From positions 455,809-519,808 of the forward strand of contig VYZB01000095.1 in NCBI GenBank assembly GCA_013397455.1: a stretch of DNA of 64,000 nt, read 5' to 3'. Position numbers and translations under genes: made by a program. Positions 1-9,959 of this stretch are shown in pieces (the first letter of the stretch is position 1; the number at the start of each line of letters is the position of its first letter). Origin of the DNA: Crotophaga sulcirostris. Its lineage: Eukaryota > Chordata > Aves > Cuculiformes > Crotophagidae. The notes beneath the pieces were generated by a model. That model made no database searches. It was not told the DNA's origin and saw nothing but the letters and a program-made list of their open reading frames with translations.

Positions 1-1650
1 CAAGTGTTTCATATTTACTCTTCTCACAAACAAGTCCCAATGGCTTCAGCTGCTCTTTTCTAAACTCCTGGGCCTGTGTTGTGCTTTATTAACAACTTGT
101 AAAGATGCTAAGATGCTTCATCAAGTAAGTGATTGTTTATGTGTAAGACAGAGAGAGACTCCTACTTTCCACTGGCGTCACTTATCTCCCTGGGAATCTT
201 AGCAAGGAGTGACTGTCCCTGTTTATATGGGCCTCCCTCCATGCAGTTTCGACACCCAGGATCTTGCCTTACCATGCTGGAGCCTCCTCATACAACAACA
301 ATCCCTGGTGAATGACTATCTTCACTCCACAGTTTATTTGGGGAGTGATTCATGTAAATTCCTGAACAGCCCTGGGAGCAGGATGTTTGATACATGTCTT
401 TTCCCTGCCAAGGTGACTGCTCTGATCACCGGGCTATCAGGCGAGGCACAAACTTGCTCTTTTTTTTTTTTTTCTAGACCCACACAACTTCGGCAGGCTC
501 TGTACAAGGGATAAATTAAGGCCATGTGGACAATAAAAAACGTCTGTTGTTATGAGGCACCACTTCTTGCTATGTGATAGTGTAATTTACAACAAAATCT
601 ACTTTAAACAATGAAAGAAATGCTTGGTTTTCTTGGTGTTCTAAGAATATCAGAACAGATCTGTGCCTCTCAGAGTTTTACCACCTTCTTTCTGCTTCTC
701 TTCTTTTGATTATTTATTCCTTTCTGCATTCTCTTTGACTTTCAACTCAGTCAGAGAGCTGTGCTCTATGCACCAAAGGCCCTCCTCTTCAGATCTCTTT
801 CTGACTGTGGGTCTTGGCTATCTTGTTTAAATATATGTATTCGGAGGGGTCTGTGCATGGCAAGGACTAGAGTTGGATGCAGCGTCTCTACTTAAAGATC
901 TGGCAGTACTGCTGCAAAAATACCCCACAGGAAACTGAAGTCTTGACTGTGTGATCTTAAAGGGGGTTGTTCTCTCAGTACAGGAGTTTTGCATTGCCAC
1001 AGCACTAGTGCAGGACTGTTGGTTTACAGAACTCTTAGGCAGGCTTTCTCGGTCAGGGTGAATACCCTCTGCAGGCACCCATAGCTATCTTATATATCTG
1101 TATACGAATATGGAGAGGTATGGCCTTTTAGAGGTAAGTTACTCTGTAGTTGCTACATAACCAGCTTTTAAACATAAATATTTGCTTCCTATTCATTTGA
1201 AGTGTTTACAGTGGGGATTTCATGTTTCTATAGTCTTAAATTCTTACATCATTTTTAGATAATAAAATGAAATTCCAATTTAGGAACTTAATGAAAAACA
1301 TTAACCTAATCTTTGAATTTTCATAAGAAGTCTTTATGAAAGTATCAATGTATAGTATCTTTTGACCTGTTTACCAATAAACTCTCAGATGTTTATAAAA
1401 TAGGCTAGTCACAGTTTTCTGTAGTGATACAAATAAAACTAGAAAGTGAAGAACAGTTTCTCACTGAAAATTGAAGACTTTGAAAACAGCCCTTCAAATG
1501 AGGGTGCAGTAGAGATCTTCACTATTAACATTTGATTTATTTCACCTGGGAGTATATCTGTCAGCTGATAGCAGTACAAGCTCATCAGTCTAGCAGTAGT
1601 GGGGTAGGATAAAGAGAGTCTGTCTGGGCCTCTTAAAGTTCTGAGGGTGT
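1..1650. other. Non-coding stretch, no gene seen
   Basis: AT-rich sequence with stops in all frames at short intervals. The only notable item is a run of 14 T at 460-473 followed by CTAG. It resembles a splice acceptor, but the open frame after it closes within about 12 codons. The open frames of up to 101 codons in 133-525 lean on this T-run and show no domain or signal. A CAA|GTAAGTG donor-like string lies near 126 without a convincing upstream acceptor. Confidence 0.6.
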
Positions 1651-1690
1651 TGTGGTTTTTTTTCTGTTTCTCTGCAGGTAAGGATGGTAA
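1651..1690 (+). promoter_or_regulatory. Candidate recursive-splice (ratchet) site: acceptor fused to donor
   Basis: A long pyrimidine tract (1656-1673, almost all T with a few C and one G) ends in GCAG at 1674-1677. It is followed at once by GTAAGG at 1678-1683. This is the juxtaposed 3' and 5' splice-site arrangement, polypyrimidine-CAG|GTAAG, that defines recursive-splice sites in long vertebrate introns. There the upstream intron is spliced to the site and the regenerated donor then removes the rest. Seen: both consensus halves back to back. Inferred: use in vivo. Alternatives are a chance juxtaposition or the start of a real exon beginning with GTAAGG. No matching gene can be named. Confidence 0.4.
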
Positions 1691-4600
1691 TGTCTGATAA
1701 CTTTTCTTTGAGTCTGCTTCTTTTACTAAGTTACTGTTTTTAATTCAATGAAACCTGTTCTAATCAGAAGCAAAGCTATGTTATGTGCTGAGAACCGATG
1801 TGTTAATAAAATGGCTGGGGCATTGACCTACCACATGAAAAATGTGGTTTTGGAAGGAGATGCTTCTATGCAAGAGCCTTATGAATTTTAAGGCATAATG
1901 TCAAGTATCTTCTGACAAAGGAGGGGAGTTTAATGTATACTTGCTGTCCTTGGCTGTGTGGTGTGCTGTGGAAAATGAAAGGGCTGCAGAGTCTATGTAA
2001 TGAAGTGTCCACTTTTCAGTGATGGGGAGGTGTGCTCCCCTCTAAGAGGGAAGAAGACAAGAAGTTCAGCCTTGAAATCACGCTGGCTGAATTTGAGCTA
2101 AGTAATTCTGGACTGACTATGGCTCTTGACTAGACTGCCTTGGCTTGTTGTGCATTAGCTGTTTGGGCTTTAACCACTCTCTGCTTCTAGAAAACTGCAG
2201 TAGCTTACAGAGAGCTGCATCTTTAGGGACCGGTATGGATTTGATCAGCTTTTGTTAATGAGCAGAGCAACGCACTCACCTTCCAACTGAAGTATAATGG
2301 CTTTTTCGTATAAGATGCTAGCAAGCAGTTTTGTAGTGGTTTCTCAGGTGTAACACAGGACTGTTGTGTCACCCTGAGTTGCACAGAAAAAAGTCTTAGG
2401 TGAGTCTTAAGTGAAGCACAAAAATGGACATGGACCGCATGGCTACCACAGAGCATAAAAAAAAATAATTGGTGTGGGGTAGGTGAACTAAAAGTATAGG
2501 TAGATGGACAGATAAGTGCTCTTCTAGGACATCTGATTTGCTGTACTCTCCAAAACAGCAGTGCAAGAAATTTCTTAGTTCCCTGTAAGTGGACAAGAAC
2601 AGCTGCACAGTGAGGAAAAATGAGCCTCCCAGGATCAGGTGTGATTGCACAGGCTGCCCTGTGAGCACAAGGACTTCACTAGCTCTGCATGGTTTGCTGG
2701 CCAGGGCAAGTAGTGTGTTGTTTCTTACTTTCTATGTGGTGTCTGGTTTTTAGATCTGACTTTTTCTTCTTTTTAGTGTTACTGTCACTCTGGTCATTCC
2801 CAACCTTCAGGAATAAGTGACCAGATTTTGCACTTTCCAACTGACCTGTGGAAAAAGTTCATTTGGGACAGCAGTAGCTTCAACTTGTGTGTATGCCCTA
2901 AGATAAACTAGATTTGAACTATGAACCGTAAAAGGGTCTTAGGTGGGAGTGCTAACTTCTTTTGCATGGTGTTAATTAAAAAGTCTGAGAAAAATCAGCC
3001 AACCTCCTGTGGCTAAAATTATTTCCCTGTGTGGCACTTTCTACAGGGATGAATCTCTATTGCAGCTGTGTCACTCTTCTGCAACCAGTGGCAGACTGCG
3101 AGCTGCGGTGTCTGACTCTCCTCTTTCTGTGTGTCTGAGAATGCAAGGCCTTGTCTGTTTTCATGTGATAGGTATTTGCACTTTTGGATGCCTATGGTCT
3201 CTCTGGAAACTTGCAGTCTGATTCCAAACATTACTCGGCTGCACTTCTGCGTAGGAATCTTTGCCAGGGACTTATGCTGGTACGAATGCGTTAGTAAATT
3301 TATCTTCATCCATCAAACTGCCTGGTATGGTGTCTGCTTTATGCATAAGTTTGTGGCAGAATGTGCTGCTGTATGGTCCTTCTCCCTTTCCCACCCATTC
3401 CTGCAATTATTTAGGCCAGACTAAACTGAAGAGGGCATGACAGTTAGCACTGGACAGATGTTAAGAGCAGCTGGTAGTAAACCAGCACTTTGGGTGATCT
3501 ATGGACAAAATCTGAGAGGTCAACCGTAAGATCTTTGATCAGGCAAACTCACTTGAAGGGCAGACTTGACAGGAATGCAGGATTAAGCCTGACAATAAAA
3601 GTAGTTTCTAAAACTTTGTCTTCCTAGCTAGTTTCTTTAATGGGGAGCTCCAAGTCTTGTCTTGGCATGTTTGAAGATGTGTGATTTCTTCCGTAAGTAA
3701 TACAGAGCAAATGTTTTATACAACTGCATTTAAAAGAGAAGTGTAATTTTATGTTGGAGTCTGCTGCTTTTAAAAATGAAAGAACTTGATGGTCAATGTG
3801 TCTGATAGTGGCTGCCAGAGTTTGCATTCTAGATAGACTTGTATACATATGGTGGCACTTAAGCTTGTGGGGAAGACTGGGCAGCTTTTTATAAGCAGGA
3901 TTATTTAAACTAAGACCATTTTTGTAGAAGTGTAACTAGAAATTTGTAGTGGAGGAGAGGGTTAAGACAAAAGGGGAGACTGAAGGTGAGGGAGAAAAGG
4001 GCAGGTAGATCAAGCAGTTTGAGGCAGGGTAGGAACCCAAACCTCTGATTTCTAGTAAGGAAGGCTTTTCTTCCCAGAACTCAAACCATGAAATACTGTT
4101 ATAACTTTACCCTGTCCTTAGCCGTCAACTGGCATGAGGCTGCTCAAAGGATCTGAATGTGCCTGTGTGGTGTTTGCTAATCTAAATCTACTGCAAATGG
4201 ATGGAGGAGCTGGTTAACTTCTTGTGTGAAAGGTTATTCTGTAGCTGAAATTGCTTTAGGTGGCTCAGCTGTATTTTGTCAATAAAATGTGCCATCAATG
4301 GAGGAATTGGCAGTAAAGTAGCTTCTGTGTGCTTGTAAATGGAAAGCACGTTTGAAGGGCAGCAATAGAGTATTTGGTAGATGCAGTCAGCAATTGTATC
4401 ATTACAGAGTCTGCTTTCTGGGATTTAGAATTTGAATGCATTTAATTGCAGTGGGCTGATATGATTTATAGCTTGGACGTGATTCTTTTTCATCTGCTTT
4501 TGGCTGCTGTAGAGTGAACTGTGATGCGTATGAGTTGCTGTGCTCTAGCATCAGTGAAAGGAAGAAAACGGTGCGTTCCTAATATATTTGTGTATGTGTT

Positions 4601-4885
4601 GGGAATACACCCTGTAACATTTCTGTAGAAGTATATTGAATGTTTGGCATGGTGGTGGCTGCTTGGCATGGTACTTTTCCATTGTAGTTAGATGAGATGG
4701 TTGGAAGGATCTTGCCAAGCAGTGAACTTCTCATAGACTTCAGGAAGTTTTAATGTTGAGTCTGTCCCCAGTGTAAACATATGGGCCAGATTGATCCTTG
4801 GTGTATTTCTATTTTCTGAAAGGGGAATTAGAATAACTGCTGATAGCAATGCTGTAGGCTGATGCCTTGTGTTTTTTGAAGTGCC
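1690..4885. other. Non-coding stretch with one exon-like open block
   Basis: No gene recognised. It contains the exon-like block at 2777-2911 (listed separately) and an AATAAA at 3594-3599. Elsewhere all frames are broken, and the open frames of up to 97 codons at 3.0-3.4 kb overlap each other on both strands without domain signal. From about 4430 to 4570 the text reads like slowly evolving non-coding DNA, but that is an impression only. Confidence 0.55.
2777..2911 (+). other. Exon-like open block behind a strong acceptor (unproven)
   Basis: A very good acceptor, with a T/C tract through 2760-2774 ending in TTTTTAG, is followed by 44 open codons in one frame and then TAG at 2909-2911. The other two frames stop early. 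The predicted peptide is Cys- and Ser-rich with no recognised domain. If real it would be a terminal coding exon. The nearest AATAAA is about 680 bases downstream. Forty-four open codons are not rare by chance, so only the acceptor quality makes it notable. Confidence 0.15.
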
Positions 4886-4902
4886 TTTTTTTTTTTTTTT
4901 AG

Positions 4903-4926
4903 AGTTAAGAAAGGATGGCCTTGAAG
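4903..4926 (+). other. Candidate 24-nt microexon
   Basis: Fifteen T (4886-4900) plus AG form a strong acceptor. A 24-nt segment follows and ends in GAAG directly before GTAAGA (4927-4932), a good donor. The segment is open in only one frame, phase 1 to phase 1, encoding a short charged peptide around LRKDGLE. Being 24 nt, it would keep a reading frame. Against it: homopolymer T-runs are common here, and a MIR-like relic begins immediately downstream, so the donor may be part of repeat sequence. Confidence 0.15.
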
Positions 4927-4927
4927 G

Positions 4928-5012
4928 TAAGACTCTGGGAATCGAGATCTTTAAGTGCTTCTTGATTCTGATGAAGACTTTGTGTGACCTAGGGAAAGCT
5001 ATTTATTGCTTT
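4928..5012 (+). repeat. MIR-like SINE relic
   Basis: GACTCTGG at 4931-4938 is followed about 42 bases later by TTGTGTGACCTAGGGAAAG and then TATTTA. The MIR consensus, as I remember it, has GACTCTGG and then, about 45 bases on, CTGTGTGACCTTGGGCAAG and CACTTA. Roughly 20 of 26 bases agree across the second block, and the spacing is preserved. MIR is an ancient tRNA-derived SINE shared by amniotes, so a few relics in a bird are expected. The tRNA-like 5' part is too decayed to read. Confidence 0.4.
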
Positions 5013-7220
5013 TTCTTTGCCCACTTACTGCTTATCCTATTTAAACTGTATTGACAGGGACCCACAGGATTTTTCTGCACGGTGTGTCAGCACAATAAGG
5101 CTTTATCTCAGTTGAGGTCTTCAGGTATTGTTGTAGAACAGTTAGTCTTGAACAGTGCTTCAACAGGTCTTACACAAAGTACGATCCTATTTGTAAAGGA
5201 TCTTTTCTGAAAGTTATTTAAGAGCAGCAGGCTGTGGTGTCCGTGGAGGAAAATAACAAAACATTGTCATTTAAAGCTTCCAGCAGAGCTTGATCAGCTG
5301 TATCATGTTTGCTGTTTCAATCCATGAGTGCAGTAAGGGGTACCTTACCCATATTTGAAAATTGGCCTTTGAAATCATACTGTGCCACTAATTCTTCACC
5401 AGTGTTTATGAAATTATGTCATTAGTTGCTGGAAAAATGGAAAATACTGTAGCTGAGCCATGTGAAAACTTCTAATGAGTCAGTCCAACAGTATGTGTGT
5501 GTTTTGTACAAAGTAACTCGGGGTCACTTGGATACCATTGTAATCATTCTGCAAAGGGTTCTAAGAGCCAGCATCCCAGGGTGTTTGCCTGCAGAAAAAT
5601 AAATGACTGTTTTTTTGCAGCCTGTTAGCACTTCAAGGCAGGTTTAAAAGTGAGCTGAGACTGCTGCCTTGCTGAGCTGCCATACAGGGCACAGAGTTAA
5701 GATGATCTTGCTAGTCCTTCTCCGTGGAATACCGATGTGCCTGTGCTTTGTCCTGACTGTGGTTCTTTTGGTCCCTTCTCTCTGCTGTAACATAGTGGTG
5801 GGAGGGGACTGGCTTTGTTTGATCAAAATGGATATATTGGACTGTGGGTGGAGATGCTGTTGCCACCTCTGGCTTCATCTGTTCTTCCTATTCATCACTG
5901 CCCTAAATAGCAGCAGTTTGGGTAATATGTGACAGAATATTTGTTAATTGAGCCTTTTTTTAGCCTTAGCTCTTTATTAAAGGGTCCTGAACACAGATGT
6001 GCTCTGGGGTATGTCATCCAAGCAAGGTGGCTGTCGTCTGTTTGACATTTTGGTGAGTGCTGTCCTGCCTGATGATAAAAAGGCAGGACTATGGAACAGC
6101 TGTGTTCCCTCACTGCAGGGAGGGGAGCAAGGGATGGTTTTGTGAAAACTGCTGGTAGACCCAAGTATCTGTTTAATGCCAAGTAACTTAAAATAGAAAT
6201 TATAATCTGTTTAGACTAGGGAACTGATTCAAGGAATATGGAAATACTAAAACAAATCCCAATTATATTTTTGCATGAACCTCAGGAAATTAACAAATAT
6301 GTTCTTCCTAGTGTACATGTGTAGTGTGACACTTTTTTTTTTGTCATACAAGCTTGTCATGGTTTTTGTGTTGCAGCAGAGCATAGGCTTGGTAGCTGAG
6401 GGACCGAAAGGATTAATATATTCAGTTTATATTCATGAAGTACCAAGCAGCCTCAGTCAGAGATCAGGGCTCTTTCATATGAGATATTATGCAGGTTTTT
6501 AAAAGAATAGTATAAAGCCCTTCTACCACACTATGCAGTTTATCAGTTTCCTACAGCTTAAGACCCAGACGGCTTCTGAAGGTGCGTGTTCAATGGAGGC
6601 TTAAATCAAATGCAAGTTATATTATGTAGGAATATCGAATGAAAAACTAGTTTGATGTCAGCAGTTTTGACCAATGTAGAATAATTTTTAGCTTTTGTAC
6701 AAAAGCAGCAGCTGGTTTAGTACTCTGGTGACTACTTAGAAAAAAGAACACCCTCTGTAAAGGTGAAGGGGGAGAGCTTTGAGTATTTCCTCATTTGCAA
6801 GGCAAGGTGTTTAAGGAACATAATGAGGGGGATGGACAGACTCTCCCAAAATCATGTTATGTTTTCCTAATCCACAGGATACCACAAGAATGGTGATAAA
6901 GAGATGTGGGGTAGGAAGAATTAGCAGGTTGTCTGTAGATGAAGCACTTACCTAGACACAAACCTCCAGTGGATAATTATTCCTGGAGAGCCAAGTGGGT
7001 TGAATTATGCTGAATCTGGCAGGGTCTGCAGCACTCATGACTTGGCCCCCATGGACTCTACATTAGTTATGGTACCCCTCTTCCCTGGGGCTTACACCCA
7101 GGAAGGAGGAAGCACTCTCCTCTATTTGGTGTTAGTGGCCTAGCATCTTGCTCCAAGGTGGGCACCTTGTTCCTTTTTGGCTTCAAACAACTTAAATATG
7201 TGCCCTCTTTTCACTATACC
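5012..7220. other. Non-coding stretch
   Basis: No gene recognised. It holds one short perfect hairpin at 6062-6089 and a run of ten T at 6333-6342. The open frames at 5669-5932 (hydrophobic, 87 codons) and 5895-6182 (minus strand, 95 codons) have no domain, and neither is flanked by convincing splice sites. Confidence 0.55.
6062..6089. repeat. Short perfect hairpin, 8-bp stem
   Basis: GTCCTGCC at 6062-6069 and its exact reverse complement GGCAGGAC at 6082-6089 enclose a 12-base loop. The stem does not extend outward. It is too short for a miRNA precursor and is recorded only as structure. Confidence 0.6.
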
Positions 7221-7224
7221 CTGC

Positions 7225-7395
7225 TTTAAGATGGTTCTGTAACTGGAGAAGCAAGGATTGAAAATGGCAATCTCGTGCAGAAGGTGGAAGAACTGGGTTC
7301 AGGCTTCCTCTGCCTAACTGGATCAAAACCAAAGCCTCCCACTTTTGAAAGAAGGTGTTCGTCATACAAGACTTGAGCTATTCTAATGGTTAGAT
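7225..7395 (-). repeat. tRNA-derived SINE relic
   Basis: Read on the minus strand, TAGCTCAAGTC (7380-7370) looks like a pol III A box. Then come an anticodon-arm-like stretch, GTGGGAGGC, and GGTTTTGATCC (7330-7320), which resembles a B box. The two boxes are 39 bases apart, as in a tRNA. The order matches a degenerate tRNA-SINE type common in sauropsid genomes (A box, ...CACCT..., GTGGGAGAC, B box), and the same family appears on the + strand at 26.8 kb. I cannot name the family with certainty. The 61-codon minus-strand open frame here is a by-product of the repeat. Confidence 0.5.
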
Positions 7396-7399
7396 CAAA

Positions 7400-8895
7400 T
7401 AACATGTCCAAAAAGCAGAAGAAAAATTCTCTTCCTCAGTTGGTAAGGTGTAAAAACCCTGATCTTTTCAGTTGGCCTGATAGGGGGGAAAACGCTCAGA
7501 AAGATGAAATTTGATATTATGGAGCTCATGAAATAGATTTTTTTTTCCCCATTGCTGCTCCTGTTGCTCGCTTTGTTATAGAAACTGGATAAATGTACCT
7601 TTTGGTATAAATATTACTAATGTTGGCAGTAATTGAAGGTGAAACTGGCAAATGTATCCATCAAGCCATTTCACGAAGTAATCATTTATGAACATAGCTC
7701 TATTAATTTGTTTAGTCAGATGCAGAGAAGCAATAAAAGTGATTGACTAAAAACAATTAAAACAGTAAAAGTAAATTGTTGTGTGCATTAAAACCTGCTG
7801 AGCCTGTCAGATGAAAATTGTAGGTTTAAATGTGAAAATTAAAGCTATTGATTTTAGCTAGTGTGTGTGTGGCTGTGAGAGTCCTAATTTGTTCTAGTTT
7901 TCTTAGCTAAATGGTGCTAAGACAAGAATAAAGATAATCTCAAAACTCTTTTCCAGAAAGGCATAAGCCTTCAGAAAGGCATATATGATAAATATTTGTG
8001 TTGTCTGGGGAAGATGGGAATGTTTTTTGGAAGACTTATATTAACTGTCAGTATCTTGACACTGCAGAACTGAATATAAATATTTACCAATAATGGTAAC
8101 TTATTGTACTTCAAAGAAGGCGAAGAATCGAGACATTGACATGAGAGAAAATACACCATTGATACAGACTAGATTACAGGGCTTCTTGCTTAATTTATGT
8201 GTATGACTTTATTGTCATTTTATTTTTATGTGTTATAGTAAATCTTGCATTCAGTGAACTATTATTTTTTTAGTATTCCATTAAAATGATAGCACAAGAA
8301 GAGTGCTATATCTAGGCAGGTATTAAGGGATAGCGGTGGGGAATGAGTCTCCAGTCCGTGCATGAGGGCTTCAGCCACTCAATAAGGGCTACTGTCATGA
8401 ATCGAATGAGCCAGGGCTTTAAACAAGTATTACGTGTGTTGACTTGCCAATGTTAAGTAATAGGTCACGGTATTATTTCCTCTTATAGTTTCTTTAGGTC
8501 TCTGTATAAATCACCCCTTTAGACTGTAAAATGTAATATTTGATGGCTAACTACTTGATCAATAGATAGAGGGTTTTTAAATCTTGCTTTGGGGAGCGTA
8601 AAGCGCATCTTCCAACAGCCTTATTTTTTTCTTTTTGGGAAACACTCTGATATGTTCTGTGACTTACAAACACTGTCTCGGTCTAGACTAAAAATTTCCA
8701 ACCCTAACATCCTGTCTGCTACAGCCTTAACGAGGCCATGGTGGGGAACATCCAGTGGCTTGTGTGGAAGGGTCCAAAGCAGCAGTGCCCTGGTGACGTG
8801 CCCTGACTCTAGATCTGTCAGCGAGGGAAGCTCATACAGACAAACAATAAACTCCTGGCTGAAAGACCAAGTAGCTGATTTGGGTTGTGTTGTTT
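7400..8895. other. Non-coding stretch with AT-rich conserved-looking block
   Basis: No gene recognised. About 7600-7870 is AT-rich, free of simple repeats and dense in ATTA/TAAT-type words, a texture typical of vertebrate conserved non-coding elements. Without an alignment this is only an impression. The 137-codon + strand open frame at 8589-9002 has no recognised domain and overlaps the minus-strand exon-like block. Confidence 0.45.
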
Positions 8896-8902
8896 GCTAT
8901 AC

Positions 8903-9047
8903 CTTCAGGACAACTGCAAATCCAGAGTCACGGAATGCTTGTGCAGCTGGATGCCTAGGATCAAAGCAGCTGGCAGCAGTCACATATACATTACTGACAT
9001 GAACATCAACTACTAAACTGGCCCCTTCTGCCTTCCAGCCTACTGGG
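8903..9047 (-). other. Exon-like open block on the minus strand (unproven)
   Basis: On the minus strand a good acceptor (CCACCCTCCCTCTCTCAG, ending at 9048) is followed by a 145-nt segment with 48 complete open codons. It ends in CTGAAG before GTATAG, a moderate donor at 8902-8897. The peptide has ordinary coding-like composition (for example the run VVDVHVSNVYVTAASCFDP, then an FRDSGFAVVLK tail), but I recognise no family. The + strand is open here too, and the frame runs open through the supposed acceptor, so chance is quite possible. If real, it belongs to a gene opposite to the other splice-like signals in this window. Confidence 0.2.
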
Positions 9048-9049
9048 CT

Positions 9050-9900
9050 GAGAGAGGGAGGGTGGCATGCAGTTTGGAGCAGAGAATCACATCCTATGCA
9101 CACAGCATGGCATTGCAGGCAAGTGTTTGTCGTGCCAAACGGTTTCTCTTTGTGAAAGTAACCTACTGGAGAGAACTGACTATTGGGATAATGGAAGTGA
9201 GAGAGGGAGAGATGGGTAAAAATATGAATCTTTCTATGTGCATGAGCAGCACAGAGTTCACAAGCAATGCATTTCTTAAAGGGGATTTTTTTTTTTTTTT
9301 AATGAAAAATTCAGGTACTAGGGCGGATTCATTTGAACACTGTGCTAGTTCACAAATTCTTGTGAGTCTGTTCTGTCAGATGAACTCTTTCAGCACATAC
9401 TTGCAGTAGATAACACAACGGAGGATACAAATAACCTGCAGTCATTACACAGCTAACTGAAGTTTCTCTTTGTGCTTGTCAAAATAACCAGTTTTGCCAG
9501 CATGCAGTGGGGTAAGCACATCAATAACGGTGCTACTGAAATGCTATCAAGAAAGAATTAGACAGCTTTTACTTTTAAGGCAGTTGTTCAGTGATTTTAA
9601 ACAGCAGCTTTATAATCCTTGTTTAGCAGTAACAGTCTTCATTTTCAGCTGTTTGTGCTGGTTCCGAATGTGCTGTTTGGAATACAAGGGGAGAGCCGTG
9701 TGCCCCTGCGGCTGTGTGCCATTTGCAAACAGACACTGTTCTCCAGTGAGGTGCCAGTCCCGCAGCACTGCAGGGGTACATCATACCATATGTCTGTTCC
9801 ATCACATGTGCTAGTGGCTGAGGGAGGGGAGAGGTCCCCACAAGAGTGTTAACTTCTAACAGTTATAAGGAAGCTGTCAAAACGGGTGTCACTTCTGGGC
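9050..9900. other. Non-coding stretch
   Basis: No gene recognised. It contains a run of 15 T at 9286-9300. The overlapping open frames of 72-115 codons on both strands at 9.06-9.85 kb contradict one another, and none shows a domain. Confidence 0.55.
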
Positions 9901-9902
9901 TC

Positions 9903-9950
9903 TGATTCAGCAAAGCTCACGAGCATATGCTGAAATGCTTTGCTGAATCA
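9903..9950. repeat. Perfect 14-bp inverted repeat with palindromic loop
   Basis: TGATTCAGCAAAGC at 9903-9916 is the exact reverse complement of GCTTTGCTGAATCA at 9937-9950. The 20-base loop itself contains the 10-bp palindrome AGCATATGCT (9922-9931). TGATTCAGCAAAGC resembles the ends of palindromic, MITE-like repeats seen in turtle, crocodile and bird genomes, so a short palindromic transposon relic is the likeliest reading. A small structured RNA is the alternative. Confidence 0.6.
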
Positions 9951-9959
9951 AGTTCTAGC

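Noticed and set aside
460..520. T14-CTAG acceptor-like string
   Set aside because: A homopolymer T-run explains it. The following frames close quickly and no donor follows.
6940..7040. Minus-strand TAG|GTAAGTG donor with upstream exon-like text
   Set aside because: All frames of the implied exon contain stops or end in TAG at the junction, and the acceptor is poor.
7226..7411. 61-codon minus-strand frame with protein-like text
   Set aside because: It coincides with the tRNA-derived SINE relic, which explains the sequence better.
8589..9002. 137-codon + strand frame
   Set aside because: Unrecognised and overlaps the better-bounded minus-strand block. It has no flanking splice or start context.
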